DNA of 64,000 nucleotides from Chryseosolibacter histidinae (GCF_018598225.1 NZ_JAHESF010000003.1:268451-332450), one strand, 5' to 3'; counted from the stretch's first letter, positions 42,446-50,557 are shown. Notes: generated by a model from the letters alone, not told the origin. Made by a program: numbers and translations.

Positions 42446-42576
42446 AAAACCATCAAGCCCTTCCGCGACAGCGGAACGGGCTTTTTTATTTCGTAAAGAG
42501 CCAAGCGCCTCGCTTGAGCGAATGAAGAAATAAAAAGCCCGTAAGTGAGCGCAGCGAACGAAGGCTTGATGGTTTT
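42446..42576. repeat. Nested 131-bp inverted repeat containing the tRNA terminator
   Basis: Outer arms AAAACCATCAAGCC (42446-42459) and GGCTTGATGGTTTT (42563-42576) are perfectly complementary. Inner arms GGGCTTTTTTATTTC (42478-42492) and GAAATAAAAAGCCC (42527-42540) follow, and the centre holds CAAGCG-CCT-CGCTTG. The left side includes the tRNA terminator AAGCCC-TTCCGC-GACA-GCGGAA-CGGGCTTTTTT (42455-42488). Confidence 0.75.
42455..42488 (+). terminator. Intrinsic terminator of tRNA-Pro
   Basis: AAGCCC plus TTCCGC pair with GCGGAA plus GGGCTT around a GACA loop (one bulged C), followed by T residues. Confidence 0.8.
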
Positions 42577-42605
42577 AGGCCACCCCTTCCAGGATCACCG
42601 AAGGT

Positions 42606-42622
42606 AATCCAGTCATCCCGAC
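42606..42622 (+). other. Putative attachment core, copy 2
   Basis: AATCCAGTCATCCCGAC is an exact 17-bp copy of the tRNA-Pro 3' end, 177 bp downstream of the first copy and not part of a tRNA. It is followed directly by recombinase and toxin gene remnants. Confidence 0.6.
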
Positions 42623-42645
42623 TTGACAGGACAAGTTTGAAGATT

Positions 42646-42823
42646 TCAGATCTTGTCTTGTTTATTTTGATCTAACTCCCTGTCAATCATATTAATTATC
42701 TGCACCGCTTCGTTCACGCGAGTGGTTCGAAAAGCAGTTCCGTCAAAAGTGAGTTTTTCAGGATAGATGAACCGATCAATTCACGCTTATCTTTCCGCAG
42801 TAAACAGGATTTCGAATTGCACA
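42646..42823 (-). pseudogene. Remnant of a serine site-specific recombinase
   Basis: On the minus strand one frame reads AIRNPVYCGKISVN then stop (42820-42776). Another frame continues DRFIYPEKLTFDGTAFRTTR, then VNEAVQIINMIDRE, and stops at 42646. The first piece matches the RNPVYCGKI motif, the second the FPEKL-FDG-RT-R-NEA end typical of Bacteroidota resolvase/invertase-type recombinases. The segment between them (normally the zinc ribbon and coiled coil) is missing and the frame changes, so the gene is dead. It lies next to the duplicated tRNA end. Confidence 0.65.
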
Positions 42824-42839
42824 ATATCCAAAAACCAGC

Positions 42840-43061
42840 GCCATACCAATTAGATGCAGCTGGCTTCTTCTTTCAGGTGAACCTGTTAGTGTCCAGATAC
42901 CAACCATTGAATCTATTTTAGGCGACAACCTCGCCGCGTTTGCGCCTAACACAACCGGCGTGCTCTGCGGCAAAGAAAAATCTCTGGAAATCGTCAAGCA
43001 ACTTCACAATGTAGAACACCTCTTTGCCTACACGGGTGATGTAGGGATTGAAGCGTTATGA
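42840..43061 (+). pseudogene. C-terminal remnant of an AbiEii-type nucleotidyltransferase toxin
   Basis: On the plus strand the frame reads IESILGDNLAAFAPNTTGVL followed by KSLEIVKQLHNVEHLF and ends EAL-stop at 43061. The GD-L-AFAPNT-G and KQL segments match the C-terminal half of AbiEii/AbiGii toxins of type IV toxin-antitoxin systems. The N-terminal nucleotidyltransferase part is absent and replaced by antisense recombinase sequence. No AbiEi antitoxin is seen. I consider it a decayed fragment. Confidence 0.55.
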
Positions 43062-43106
43062 TTTTTTATGATTACGATTGAAATGGGTAAAATCATTCTG
43101 CGAAAA

Positions 43107-43388
43107 CTAGACACATTCCGGAAGGCTAAGCAGATTATTAGGTTGTTCGCCATCGCTTTCAGTTTTGATGTATTTGTTCCCGTATCTACTTGTAGCTACA
43201 ATCACATTTACACGAGAACCCGCCCGGTAAACATAAAACTGCCATTTACCTGACTCAATGCCATCGATGGCCTCAGCCTGGCTTATTTTCCAAGACGTAC
43301 CATCCGCATTTCTTCCTCCTATATTCAATATTCTTTCGTGCGCGTTCTGACGGTCCGACTTATTGATACATGAAATTTCGTGTGCCAT
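43107..43388 (-). CDS. DUF3892 domain protein
   Basis: The product is 93 residues. DUF3892 features are clear: [60 protein letters not shown], then [10 protein letters not shown] and NNLLSLPEC at the end. The function of the family is unknown. It is isolated, between the toxin remnant and the 43526 gene. A second DUF3892-like gene lies at 49770. Confidence 0.8.
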   Translation of the reverse strand: MAHEISCINKSDRQNAHERILNIGGRNADGTSWKISQAEAIDGIESGKWQFYVYRAGSRVNVIVATSRYGNKYIKTESDGEQPNNLLSLPECV

Positions 43389-43525
43389 ATATTTCCATTT
43401 TAATTTAATGATCGATCAATTTCACACGATCGGATGTATGTAACAATTCTTATTTCCGAAAGACTTATATTGATTTCCCAGAATAGCGGTCCAGTCTTCA
43501 ACATTCACTTCTCTTGTCGCTTTCT

Positions 43526-44293
43526 TCACGTCAAATCCCCAAAACCGAACGACGTCGTTTTATTAATGCTTAAATTATTTCGAGCGATATCTTCAAGGTA
43601 TTCAGCGAGAGCCACTTCACCTGTGTCGTCCGACCTTTTCATGGCGCTTATTTTCAACTCACCAATCTTCAGTTCATTAAATTTTTTTCCTTCTACCCGT
43701 ACCAATATTACCCTCCCCCCTATCGGATCGAAAGTTGAGGTTACACCTGAAAAGATTCCTTGGAGCACCAGTGGCTCCTCCATTGCACCGATCTTATACC
43801 CGTGATAGAATTGTTTCCCATTTTCATTTTGAAGCAATACAGACAGATAGCCATGCTGTAGTTTCATCTCACCCAGGTAGTTCAATCTTTTACCCTGCAA
43901 CTCCATCCATATTTTATTCTTCTTTTCAAAGACCCTTACTGGTGAACGGAGCAAGGCGCCCTCTTTGGAGCTTTTCCTCAGGTATGTGTAATAGGTGCCG
44001 ATGCAACTCTTAAGCTGACTGCTATAGGGGTTGTCCATTTCATTCGTAAAGGCCTTTATATTTTGATAACCCAGGTGTCTGACCAAAGCCATCACTTTAG
44101 CTTCATTCAAACCAATTTCCTGCTCCGGTTTCATCTTCGAAATAGGCTGAGAAATTTTTTTATAAAGATATTGATCACCTAGGCCATCTATTTTCTCAGC
44201 TATACGCCCCATTGCTTTTTGCTCATATGTCTCATCGTGCTTCGTGACGAGCGCATCAATGATTCTGTTCAAATATTTGACCTTGATCTTCAT
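43526..44293 (-). CDS. Protein of unknown function with a possible N-terminal regulatory segment
   Basis: The ATG at 44293 (MKIKVKYLNRIIDALVTKH) is preferred over an in-frame upstream start. The product is 255 residues. The N-terminal third is helical (YEQKAMGRIAEKIDGLGDQY, PEQEIGLNEAKVMALVRHLG). The rest is a soluble alpha/beta domain (RVFEKKNKIWMELQGKRLNY, LQGIFSGVTSTFDPIGGRVI). No family is recognised. Just upstream is a phased array of GGGAACATTT/GGGAAAGT repeats that could control it. Confidence 0.65.
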   Translation of the reverse strand: MKIKVKYLNRIIDALVTKHDETYEQKAMGRIAEKIDGLGDQYLYKKISQPISKMKPEQEIGLNEAKVMALVRHLGYQNIKAFTNEMDNPYSSQLKSCIGTYYTYLRKSSKEGALLRSPVRVFEKKNKIWMELQGKRLNYLGEMKLQHGYLSVLLQNENGKQFYHGYKIGAMEEPLVLQGIFSGVTSTFDPIGGRVILVRVEGKKFNELKIGELKISAMKRSDDTGEVALAEYLEDIARNNLSINKTTSFGFGDLT

Positions 44294-44311
44294 ATACGAA
44301 GCTAAAAATAA

Positions 44312-44364
44312 CGGGAACATTTCGGGAACATTTGGGAAAGTCGCAAGGCCATTTGGGAAAGTTT
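44312..44364. repeat. Helically phased GGGAACATTT/GGGAAAGT repeat array
   Basis: CGGGAACATTT occurs twice in tandem (44312, 44323), followed by TTTGGGAAAGT (44331) and ATTTGGGAAAGTTT (44351). The GGGAA cores start at 44313, 44324, 44334 and 44355, spaced 11, 10 and 21 bp. They therefore lie on one helix face just upstream of the 43526-44293 gene, as in a multimeric operator. Confidence 0.55.
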
Positions 44365-44448
44365 CGGCATCGATCTCCTACCGGTTGTGCTGCATCTTTG
44401 AACCATCAATTGATAATCGATCGATCAACAGTCTGAGTGGTGGCGATT

Positions 44449-44466
44449 CATGAAAGCGCTTTCATG
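44449..44466. promoter_or_regulatory. Perfect 18-bp palindrome
   Basis: CATGAAAGCGCTTTCATG is fully self-complementary. It lies in the 340-bp region between the 43526 gene (minus) and the small lipoprotein at 44635 (plus). That region also contains the short palindromes ATCAATTGAT and ATCGATCGAT. It is likely an operator for an unidentified regulator. Confidence 0.4.
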
Positions 44467-44634
44467 GGTAGCGCAATTGTGGATCGTACCATTAGACACC
44501 CCACCCATGATCTGAAGTCACAGGCTTCTGCATGAACAAGCAAAACTCCACTTGCTGGTCCAGGACCCGCATGGAAAAGTGCTGCCCTCACAGTCATGCC
44601 TGGACAATGTTTCACAACTAAACTTTTAAAAACA

Positions 44635-44820
44635 ATGAAAAAAATATTGAGATATACTTTCATTATGCTTTTAGGCCTTGCCGCCTTCAGCTGTTCAGAA
44701 GAGCCGATTCTCAGAGACGACGGCGACGAGGATGACGATCCCATAGACATTCCGCCTCCGCCGCCGCCTCCACCTGGCCCGGGGGGTAACACTGTGCCCT
44801 TGGATTCCTTGAAAATCTAG
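44635..44820 (+). CDS. Small acidic, proline-rich lipoprotein
   Basis: The ATG at 44635 gives a 61-residue product. A lipoprotein signal (YTFIMLLGLAAFSCSEEP) is followed by an acidic run (DDGDEDDDP) and a run of eight prolines ending PGPGGN. No family is recognised. It is encoded upstream of the histidine kinase gene in the same direction, with a 90-bp gap. Confidence 0.6.
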   Translation: MKKILRYTFIMLLGLAAFSCSEEPILRDDGDEDDDPIDIPPPPPPPPGPGGNTVPLDSLKI

Positions 44821-44910
44821 CGTTTTTAACGGTGAAGCTATACCAGACTTCACCGTTTTCATTTTTTTTATTAAATTCAATCGACCCTCCCACCCTATAC
44901 CCCTCATACG

Positions 44911-46803
44911 ATGAAATTTGTCTGCTGGCTTCTGCTAACTGTTGGCTTGCCTGCTTATTGCCATGCCCAACAGACATTGGATATGTTGAAAACAAAGTTG
45001 GACAGTTCAACATTGGCGGGCGACCCCGCAAGCACGGCTTACTACCAATACCTCATAGGATACCATTTCTCGCAGCAAAAAAAATACGACAGCGCGCTAT
45101 ACTATTACCATCAGGCCATCAGTGCAAAAGACGCTCTGAAAGAAGATGTTAAAGCGCGTGTCTTTAACGGGCTGGGAGTGGTATACAGTAAAACCAGCTT
45201 GCTCGACAGCAGTATTCGCTTCTATGATAAAGCGTTAAAAAGCTTCATGCTTATTAATGATACAATCAATGCGGCAAACGTAGAGGCCAACCTCTGCATT
45301 ATTTACAAGGATCTCGGATTATATGAAAAAGCACTCGAAGCCGGTTTTAGCCAATTATCAAAGCTTGACAAGCAAAAGCCAAATAGAGCCCTTGCTTCTT
45401 GCTACACTACAATTGCCGTTGTCTTTCTAAAGAACAAGGACTACCAGGACGCACTGGAATATCACCGCATGGCATTGGCCGTAAGAAAGCAAATTGACTA
45501 TCAGAAAGGTGTGGCCCAATCATATAATAATATTGGGGAGACTTTCCTTGAGATGCAATTGTATGACAGTGCATTGGCGAATCTCTATAGATCGCTAAAG
45601 ATAAAACGAAACAATGACGGCAAAGATGATGTAGCCAGCACGTTAAGCAATATTGGTGACGCCCTACTTTCTCTAAACAGGCCGGAGGCGGCTGAACCCT
45701 ATCTTATAGAGTCACTAGCCATAAAAAAAGAGTTCGATGACAGAACGGGGCAAGTCATCACACTGAACAGTCTTGCCAGGTTAAAATTATCGGCGCAAGA
45801 CCTTAAACAAGCGGAACGCTACCTGGATGAGGCCGAGACGTTGGTACGAAAGACTGGCGCCCTCGATCGCTTACGCCAGACTCTGGAGCTGAAGATAACA
45901 CTATATAAGGCTAAGGGTGACAATACAAAGGTTCTTCGTTACGCAGATGAGCTTTTTGTCATTAAGGACAGCCTTCTCTCCGTCGAAAAGATGGAAAGCC
46001 TGCTGGAAATGCAGCTTGCTTATGAAACAGAAAAAAAGGAACAACAGATCACTTTATTAGAGCAACGGGAAAAAGTGAACCAGGCAGAGATCGAAGCCAG
46101 AGAAATACTCATTTCAGCGCTTGTGATCGGTCTTATCTTGCTAGTGATCATTGCGCTGCTGGTCTATAAGAACTTTCTCACCGCAAAAAAGGGAAAAAGA
46201 AGCGTTGAAATGCTTCTCAAGGAATTGCACCATCGTGTAAAAAACAATCTCCAGATCCTCTCTAGCGTATTGAGCCTTCAATCACAATACCTCACTGACG
46301 AAAACGCCATCCATGCCGTAAAAAGCAACGAGGGCCGGGTACAAGCGATGGCATTGATCCACCGCCGCCTCTACAATGAAAATGAGAACCGCAACATCAG
46401 CATCAAAGAGTATGTTACAGAACTGGTAGAATCCCTTGTGGATTCTTATGGTTTCCATGAGAAGAATCTGAAACTGAACCTGAATATTCAGGACATCCAG
46501 GTAGACGTAGACAAGGCCATTCCGCTTGGGCTCATCCTGAATGAGCTTGTGAGCAATGCCTTCAAATACGCCTACGCTAACCAAAACCACCCCGAACTTC
46601 TGGTAAGCCTCAATTGCGAGAGCAGCGCGGAGATGCGGATCATGATCCAAGACAACGGTGATGGCATCGTGATCTCCGAGCAAGGCCGAGAAAGTAAGTT
46701 CGGCACAAAGATGGTCGATACTCTGATCAAAGACCTGAAAGGAAAATATTCGATTGAAGCGGAATCCGGAACAACTTATACCCTAAACATACCACTGGCA
46801 TAA
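44911..46803 (+). CDS. TPR-containing sensor histidine kinase (HisKA_2 type)
   Basis: The product is 630 residues with a signal peptide (FVCWLLLTVGLPAYCHAQ). About seven tetratricopeptide repeats lie in the periplasm (about 40-345; for example ARVFNGLGVVYSKTSLLDSS). A coiled coil follows, then a TM (about 399-420) and the HisKA_2 phosphoacceptor motif KELHHRVKNNLQILSSVLSL (His440/441). The HATPase ends with NELVSNAFKYAY, IQDNGDGI and GTKMVDTLIKDLKGKY. Its stop overlaps the start of the response regulator by one base, so they form a cognate pair. Confidence 0.93.
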   Translation: MKFVCWLLLTVGLPAYCHAQQTLDMLKTKLDSSTLAGDPASTAYYQYLIGYHFSQQKKYDSALYYYHQAISAKDALKEDVKARVFNGLGVVYSKTSLLDSSIRFYDKALKSFMLINDTINAANVEANLCIIYKDLGLYEKALEAGFSQLSKLDKQKPNRALASCYTTIAVVFLKNKDYQDALEYHRMALAVRKQIDYQKGVAQSYNNIGETFLEMQLYDSALANLYRSLKIKRNNDGKDDVASTLSNIGDALLSLNRPEAAEPYLIESLAIKKEFDDRTGQVITLNSLARLKLSAQDLKQAERYLDEAETLVRKTGALDRLRQTLELKITLYKAKGDNTKVLRYADELFVIKDSLLSVEKMESLLEMQLAYETEKKEQQITLLEQREKVNQAEIEAREILISALVIGLILLVIIALLVYKNFLTAKKGKRSVEMLLKELHHRVKNNLQILSSVLSLQSQYLTDENAIHAVKSNEGRVQAMALIHRRLYNENENRNISIKEYVTELVESLVDSYGFHEKNLKLNLNIQDIQVDVDKAIPLGLILNELVSNAFKYAYANQNHPELLVSLNCESSAEMRIMIQDNGDGIVISEQGRESKFGTKMVDTLIKDLKGKYSIEAESGTTYTLNIPLA

Positions 46804-47519
46804 TGGAAAAGATAAATGTGCTCATCGTCGAAGACGCCGGCCTAGTGGCCGAGGATATCGCCAATAAGCTGAAGAAACACAACATGGACGTTGCCGCCAT
46901 CTGCAACAGTGGCGAAGATGCAATCCAATCACTGGAAGAACGAATGCCTGACGTCATCCTGATGGACATTCAACTGTCAGGTGCGTTGGACGGGATCTCT
47001 ACCGCACACATGATCCATGAAAAGAACGATATCCCTATTGTCTATCTATCCGACTACGAAGATAATGACAAAGTAAACCGGGCGATCAAGACCTCGCCAC
47101 AAACTTACCTGAGCAAGCCTTTCCGTGAAGGTGACCTTATCAGAACTATACAAATCGCCTTCAACAATTGGCGTGACCGGCACACAACAAAGCCCGCGGC
47201 TGTATTAAAAGACCATTTCTTTATTAAAGATGGAGACAAACACGTAAAGGTATCGTATCATGATATTGTTTACCTGGAGGCGGGGCGTGCGTATTGCCGG
47301 ATCGTAACCGAAACAAAAACCTATACACAATCCAACAATATGGGCAAGATCCTTGACCAGATCAGTCACAAGGATTTTATCAGGGTTCATCGCTCTTACG
47401 TGATCAACACCAACAAGATTACTGAGATAGAAGGCAATATCATCAGGCTTGGAAAGCATCACGTAGAAATGAGCAAGGGTATGCGTGATAAGCTTATCGA
47501 TAAGCTCAAATTCATTTAG
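46803..47519 (+). CDS. LytTR-family response regulator
   Basis: The product is 238 residues. Its receiver domain has phosphoacceptor Asp55 (DVILMDIQLSG) and Lys105 (TYLSKPF). The usual Thr/Ser switch position reads YLSDYED. The C-terminal LytTR DNA-binding domain covers about 140-238 (VSYHDIVYLEAGRAYCRIVT, FIRVHRSYVINTNKITEIEG). It is translationally coupled to the TPR histidine kinase. The TIR gene downstream on the same strand may be a target. Confidence 0.93.
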   Translation: MEKINVLIVEDAGLVAEDIANKLKKHNMDVAAICNSGEDAIQSLEERMPDVILMDIQLSGALDGISTAHMIHEKNDIPIVYLSDYEDNDKVNRAIKTSPQTYLSKPFREGDLIRTIQIAFNNWRDRHTTKPAAVLKDHFFIKDGDKHVKVSYHDIVYLEAGRAYCRIVTETKTYTQSNNMGKILDQISHKDFIRVHRSYVINTNKITEIEGNIIRLGKHHVEMSKGMRDKLIDKLKFI

Positions 47520-47604
47520 CGCAGGAAAGTATTTTAGGTTCTTCGGAAAATAAGGTGGTGTTACGATCACTTGTAGCATTTATTGCCGGCCAAAGCTTAT
47601 ACCT

Positions 47605-48723
47605 ATGTGGCCATCCCGATACAAATACGATGTCTTTATTTCTCATGCAGTAGAGGACAGACCCATCAGCGCAGAATTGTGTGCAAGGCTCGAAAATGCC
47701 GGCTTCAACATCTGGTATTCAGGGAAAGAGCTCAAACCAGGAGACAGCCTTGAGGCGACCATTCAAAAAAACATGGCACGTTCACGTTACGGCGTGGCCA
47801 TTCTTACGCCAACATATCTGCAAAAGCACTGGACGATGAAGGAGTTCAACACCCTGCAATCGCGCGAAAGCATCAAAAAGGTGAAAGTCATCCTGCCAGT
47901 GCTACATGAAACGTCTATCGAATCACTCAAACAAAAAGACATCATTATCGCAGACAAATGGGCTATTTATTATGAAAAAGGAATCGATCACGTTGTTCAG
48001 GCACTGAGAGAAGAAATAGAAATAAGGTCTTTTACAGAATGGGTTCGCAAAAACGCATACGCATTAAGATTCTGGGGGATACTTCTTGTGTCGCTGGTGG
48101 CTTTGTATTTCGTATTACGCCTCATACCTGCTCCACCCTCAACAAGGCTCATCGAGACGAGTATCCTGCAAAGACAAAAGAATCTCGAGGACAAGATCTT
48201 GCACGATCATGCATTAATGCTCCAATCGCTGAATGCGCAGGCCGTTTCTCTTAATGACATCAGGGATGACCACGTCCGGTTTACGAATTTCCGATCTTAT
48301 TTCAGAAACGAATACGAGTTCAATAATGGGTTCGCCACTATCAGGTTCAAAAAAAACGTGGGCCCGGCATTGAACCTCGACCTGGAATCTGCCGGCCCCT
48401 ACAACGCCTATACTTTGGCCAAACCTTCGATCTTCCTGGCCAACCGCAGCAGCAATAACAAAACTGAAAATACAACCTATCTATTTGTTAATACTTTGCC
48501 GGCCACCTACAGGATCAGCGGTACTGATCTGCTCGACGATGGGGCCTTTGTAGTTCATGTTTCCTGGGCAGAGAACCTGCGCCATGTCACAGTCAACCTC
48601 TCTTACCCGGTAGAGCGGAGTGCACCCAAGAAAACCAAAGTAACGTTCGCGGGTTTTGCCCCAGAAGAGAAGTATACTTTTCTGAAAATTGGCAACACCT
48701 GGGAGCTGAAGTCAGTGGAATAG
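47605..48723 (+). CDS. Membrane-anchored TIR-domain protein
   Basis: The product is 372 residues. An N-terminal TIR domain covers residues 7-135 (YKYDVFISHAVEDRP, FNIWYSGKELKPGDSL, RYGVAILTPTYLQKHWTMKE). Glu80 in the WTMKEF segment sits where catalytic NADase glutamates are found. A TM at about 155-173 is followed by a coiled stretch and a beta-rich domain of about 180 residues of unknown type. Bacterial TIR proteins often degrade NAD in antiphage defence. The order TIR-inside, TM, extracytoplasmic sensor is less common. It is encoded 85 bp after a LytTR regulator. Defence is inference. Confidence 0.82.
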   Translation: MWPSRYKYDVFISHAVEDRPISAELCARLENAGFNIWYSGKELKPGDSLEATIQKNMARSRYGVAILTPTYLQKHWTMKEFNTLQSRESIKKVKVILPVLHETSIESLKQKDIIIADKWAIYYEKGIDHVVQALREEIEIRSFTEWVRKNAYALRFWGILLVSLVALYFVLRLIPAPPSTRLIETSILQRQKNLEDKILHDHALMLQSLNAQAVSLNDIRDDHVRFTNFRSYFRNEYEFNNGFATIRFKKNVGPALNLDLESAGPYNAYTLAKPSIFLANRSSNNKTENTTYLFVNTLPATYRISGTDLLDDGAFVVHVSWAENLRHVTVNLSYPVERSAPKKTKVTFAGFAPEEKYTFLKIGNTWELKSVE

Positions 48724-48832
48724 CACAACCGGGAAAGGATCATATATTGTTCGGAAAGAAAAAACGACTACCGGGAAAATAAACTTTCAATAGCCTCTCT
48801 AAAAGATTTCACTTGGAGAAAAATTCTCCTCC

Positions 48833-49264
48833 ATGAAATTACTTTTCAACCACGGCCATCGCCTCTGGCTTATCGCACTCCTTCTCGTCATGCTACAGGC
48901 ATGCGGATACAGCCAAACCGTTCGCCAGGATACTGTATGCATTACCCGCACGGGCGAAAAATATCACCGGTGTTCATGCCGGTATCTGCGTCTAAGCAGT
49001 TTTGAGATAAGCTTGAATGAGGCCACCAAACGTGGTTACACGGCATGCAGCGTATGCCGTCCCGGAGCGACGAAAGAACACGAAGAGCCAGCCAGTTCCG
49101 CAGGCGTTGAAAGGGCACCAACCCAAGCACCTTCACAAAATACTGTCCGTCAAACACAGCAAAAGACAACAGGCTCTAGGCAATGTGCAGCATACACCAA
49201 ATCCGGATCCCGCTGCAAACGTATAACCACCAGCGTAAGCGGAAGATGCTGGCAACATGAATAA
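48833..49264 (+). CDS. Cys-rich lipoprotein with two zinc-binding-like modules
   Basis: The product is 143 residues. A lipoprotein signal (LWLIALLLVMLQACG) opens the sequence. Module 1 (about 35-75) has YHRCSCRYLRLSS and ATKRGYTACSVCRP, resembling small Cys4 metal-binding modules linked to DNA-processing proteins. Module 2 at the C-terminus reads RQCAAYTKSGSRCKRITTSV, then GRCWQH, a C-C-C-H zinc-ribbon-like pattern (DUF5763-like). A Gln/Thr/Pro linker joins them. The function is unknown. Confidence 0.65.
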   Translation: MKLLFNHGHRLWLIALLLVMLQACGYSQTVRQDTVCITRTGEKYHRCSCRYLRLSSFEISLNEATKRGYTACSVCRPGATKEHEEPASSAGVERAPTQAPSQNTVRQTQQKTTGSRQCAAYTKSGSRCKRITTSVSGRCWQHE

Positions 49265-49369
49265 AGGATACATAAGAGGAAATCCATACCAGCATCCCGG
49301 AAACATTCCACCTCCATCCGGAAAATAGATTATAAGAACAATCCCGACGTCACTTAATTGTCTGCGTAT

Positions 49370-49711
49370 ATGAGATACTCCACAATAAAAACATTCTTCT
49401 GTCTATTCCTGATCGCCACGGCTTTCCAGGAGTGCGGCAAAGATAGCGATGCCGGCGCCTGCCCCGATGCGAAGTGCGCCAACTACAGCACTCAGGCCGC
49501 AGCGCAAGCAGCGTACAACGCAGATCCGGAGTGTATGGATGCCCTCGATAATGATAACGACAAAATAGCGTGCGAGGAATTATCAGCAGGAGGTAGTGGA
49601 GGTACGAACTGCCCCACAACGTCAAACTGCGGTTGCTCCGGGAAAAATAAAGATCAATGCGGAGGCGCCTGCTGCAAGTGGGTTGTTGGTACAGGATGTC
49701 GGTGCAAATAA
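49370..49711 (+). CDS. Excalibur-domain lipoprotein-like Cys-rich protein
   Basis: The ATG at 49370 gives a 113-residue product. The signal is TFFCLFLIATAFQECGKDSD, a possible lipobox. The central segment CANYSTQAAAQAAYNADPEC followed by LDNDNDKIACEEL matches the excalibur calcium-binding motif (DxDxDxxACE). A C-terminal Cys-rich tail follows (CGCSGKNKDQCGGACCKWVV). Excalibur domains occur on surface proteins and extracellular nucleases. It may head the downstream operon with a 58-bp gap. Confidence 0.7.
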   Translation: MRYSTIKTFFCLFLIATAFQECGKDSDAGACPDAKCANYSTQAAAQAAYNADPECMDALDNDNDKIACEELSAGGSGGTNCPTTSNCGCSGKNKDQCGGACCKWVVGTGCRCK

Positions 49712-49769
49712 CACATATGAACATAACCGTCTGCATTTCAATGAAGCCACGTTACAAACATCGGGTATT

Positions 49770-50090
49770 ATGGCGAAGCACAAGATATCGGGTGTATGGA
49801 AGGATGAAAATAATGTGATCACCCACTATGCCCTTCATGCAGAAAATGAAAACGTCACATTAAAAGCTTCCAAAATTTCAAAAGAAAATGCAATCAGTCT
49901 TTTGGAAACAAGTGAAAATTCGGCTGTTACCCTCATATGGAACTACTCCCGGGCTGGCTGGGATGTTGGCGAAAGTGTGCAGGTCGTTAATGGCGCCAAT
50001 GGAAAATTTTTAAGGTCGAATCCGGGTAACAGTTTAACCGATGACCTGGGGCACCTCGTTGACTTTGATTGGATTGATCAAAATCTGTAA
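49770..50090 (+). CDS. DUF3892-like small protein
   Basis: The ATG at 49770 gives a 106-residue product (MAKHKISGVWKDENNVITHY start). It has a DUF3892-like pattern of two strands, a helix with ENAISLLETSE, and the closing FLRSNPGNSLTDDLGHLVDF. No signal peptide is visible. The family role is unknown. It is 6 bp upstream of the coiled-coil lipoprotein gene, so it belongs to the same operon. Confidence 0.6.
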   Translation: MAKHKISGVWKDENNVITHYALHAENENVTLKASKISKENAISLLETSENSAVTLIWNYSRAGWDVGESVQVVNGANGKFLRSNPGNSLTDDLGHLVDFDWIDQNL

Positions 50091-50096
50091 CCTGAT

Positions 50097-50540
50097 ATGA
50101 AAAAAGTAGCTCTACTCCTATCAACTATAATACTCTTCGCTTGCGGACCTAGCGAAAAAGAGAAAGCCCTACAAGCCGCACGTGAAAAAGCAAAACAGGA
50201 CTCGTTGATCAAAGCCGTGCAGCTTACCACGCAAAGGCTTTTCGAACGAAAGTTGCTGCTTCAAGATTCCATTAGTGTAATCACGGCCCAGTTAGACGGC
50301 ATGAAGAACAGGGCCATGGTCATTCGTGCCGACCTTGAAGCTGCGAAAGACAAACTCGAAATGATCAAACAACCTCAATTTCTTCGAACTCCATCCGAGA
50401 GGGAAGCTCAAATCCGAAGTCAGAACATCAGAATCTCTATGCTGGAAAACGAAATCATCGAACTGCAGGCAACAGCGCAGCAGGCGATGGCTTTGCGCGA
50501 CGATTTGCAACGATCTCTGAACGCTTTAAAGAATCAATAA
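50097..50540 (+). CDS. Coiled-coil lipoprotein
   Basis: The product is 147 residues. The lipobox is LLLSTIILFACGPSE. The remainder is almost entirely coiled coil (ALQAAREKAKQDSLIKAVQL, ITAQLDGMKNRAMVIRADLE, RISMLENEIIELQATAQQAM). It is probably a periplasmic structural or tethering protein. It is followed 17 bp later by a secreted protein gene. Confidence 0.7.
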   Translation: MKKVALLLSTIILFACGPSEKEKALQAAREKAKQDSLIKAVQLTTQRLFERKLLLQDSISVITAQLDGMKNRAMVIRADLEAAKDKLEMIKQPQFLRTPSEREAQIRSQNIRISMLENEIIELQATAQQAMALRDDLQRSLNALKNQ

Positions 50541-50557
50541 TCACTTCAACCAGTGCC

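Noticed and set aside
42776..42997. 73-codon minus-strand open frame
   Set aside because: Its end is recombinase debris and its start is antisense to the AbiEii remnant; it is a chance fusion, not a gene.
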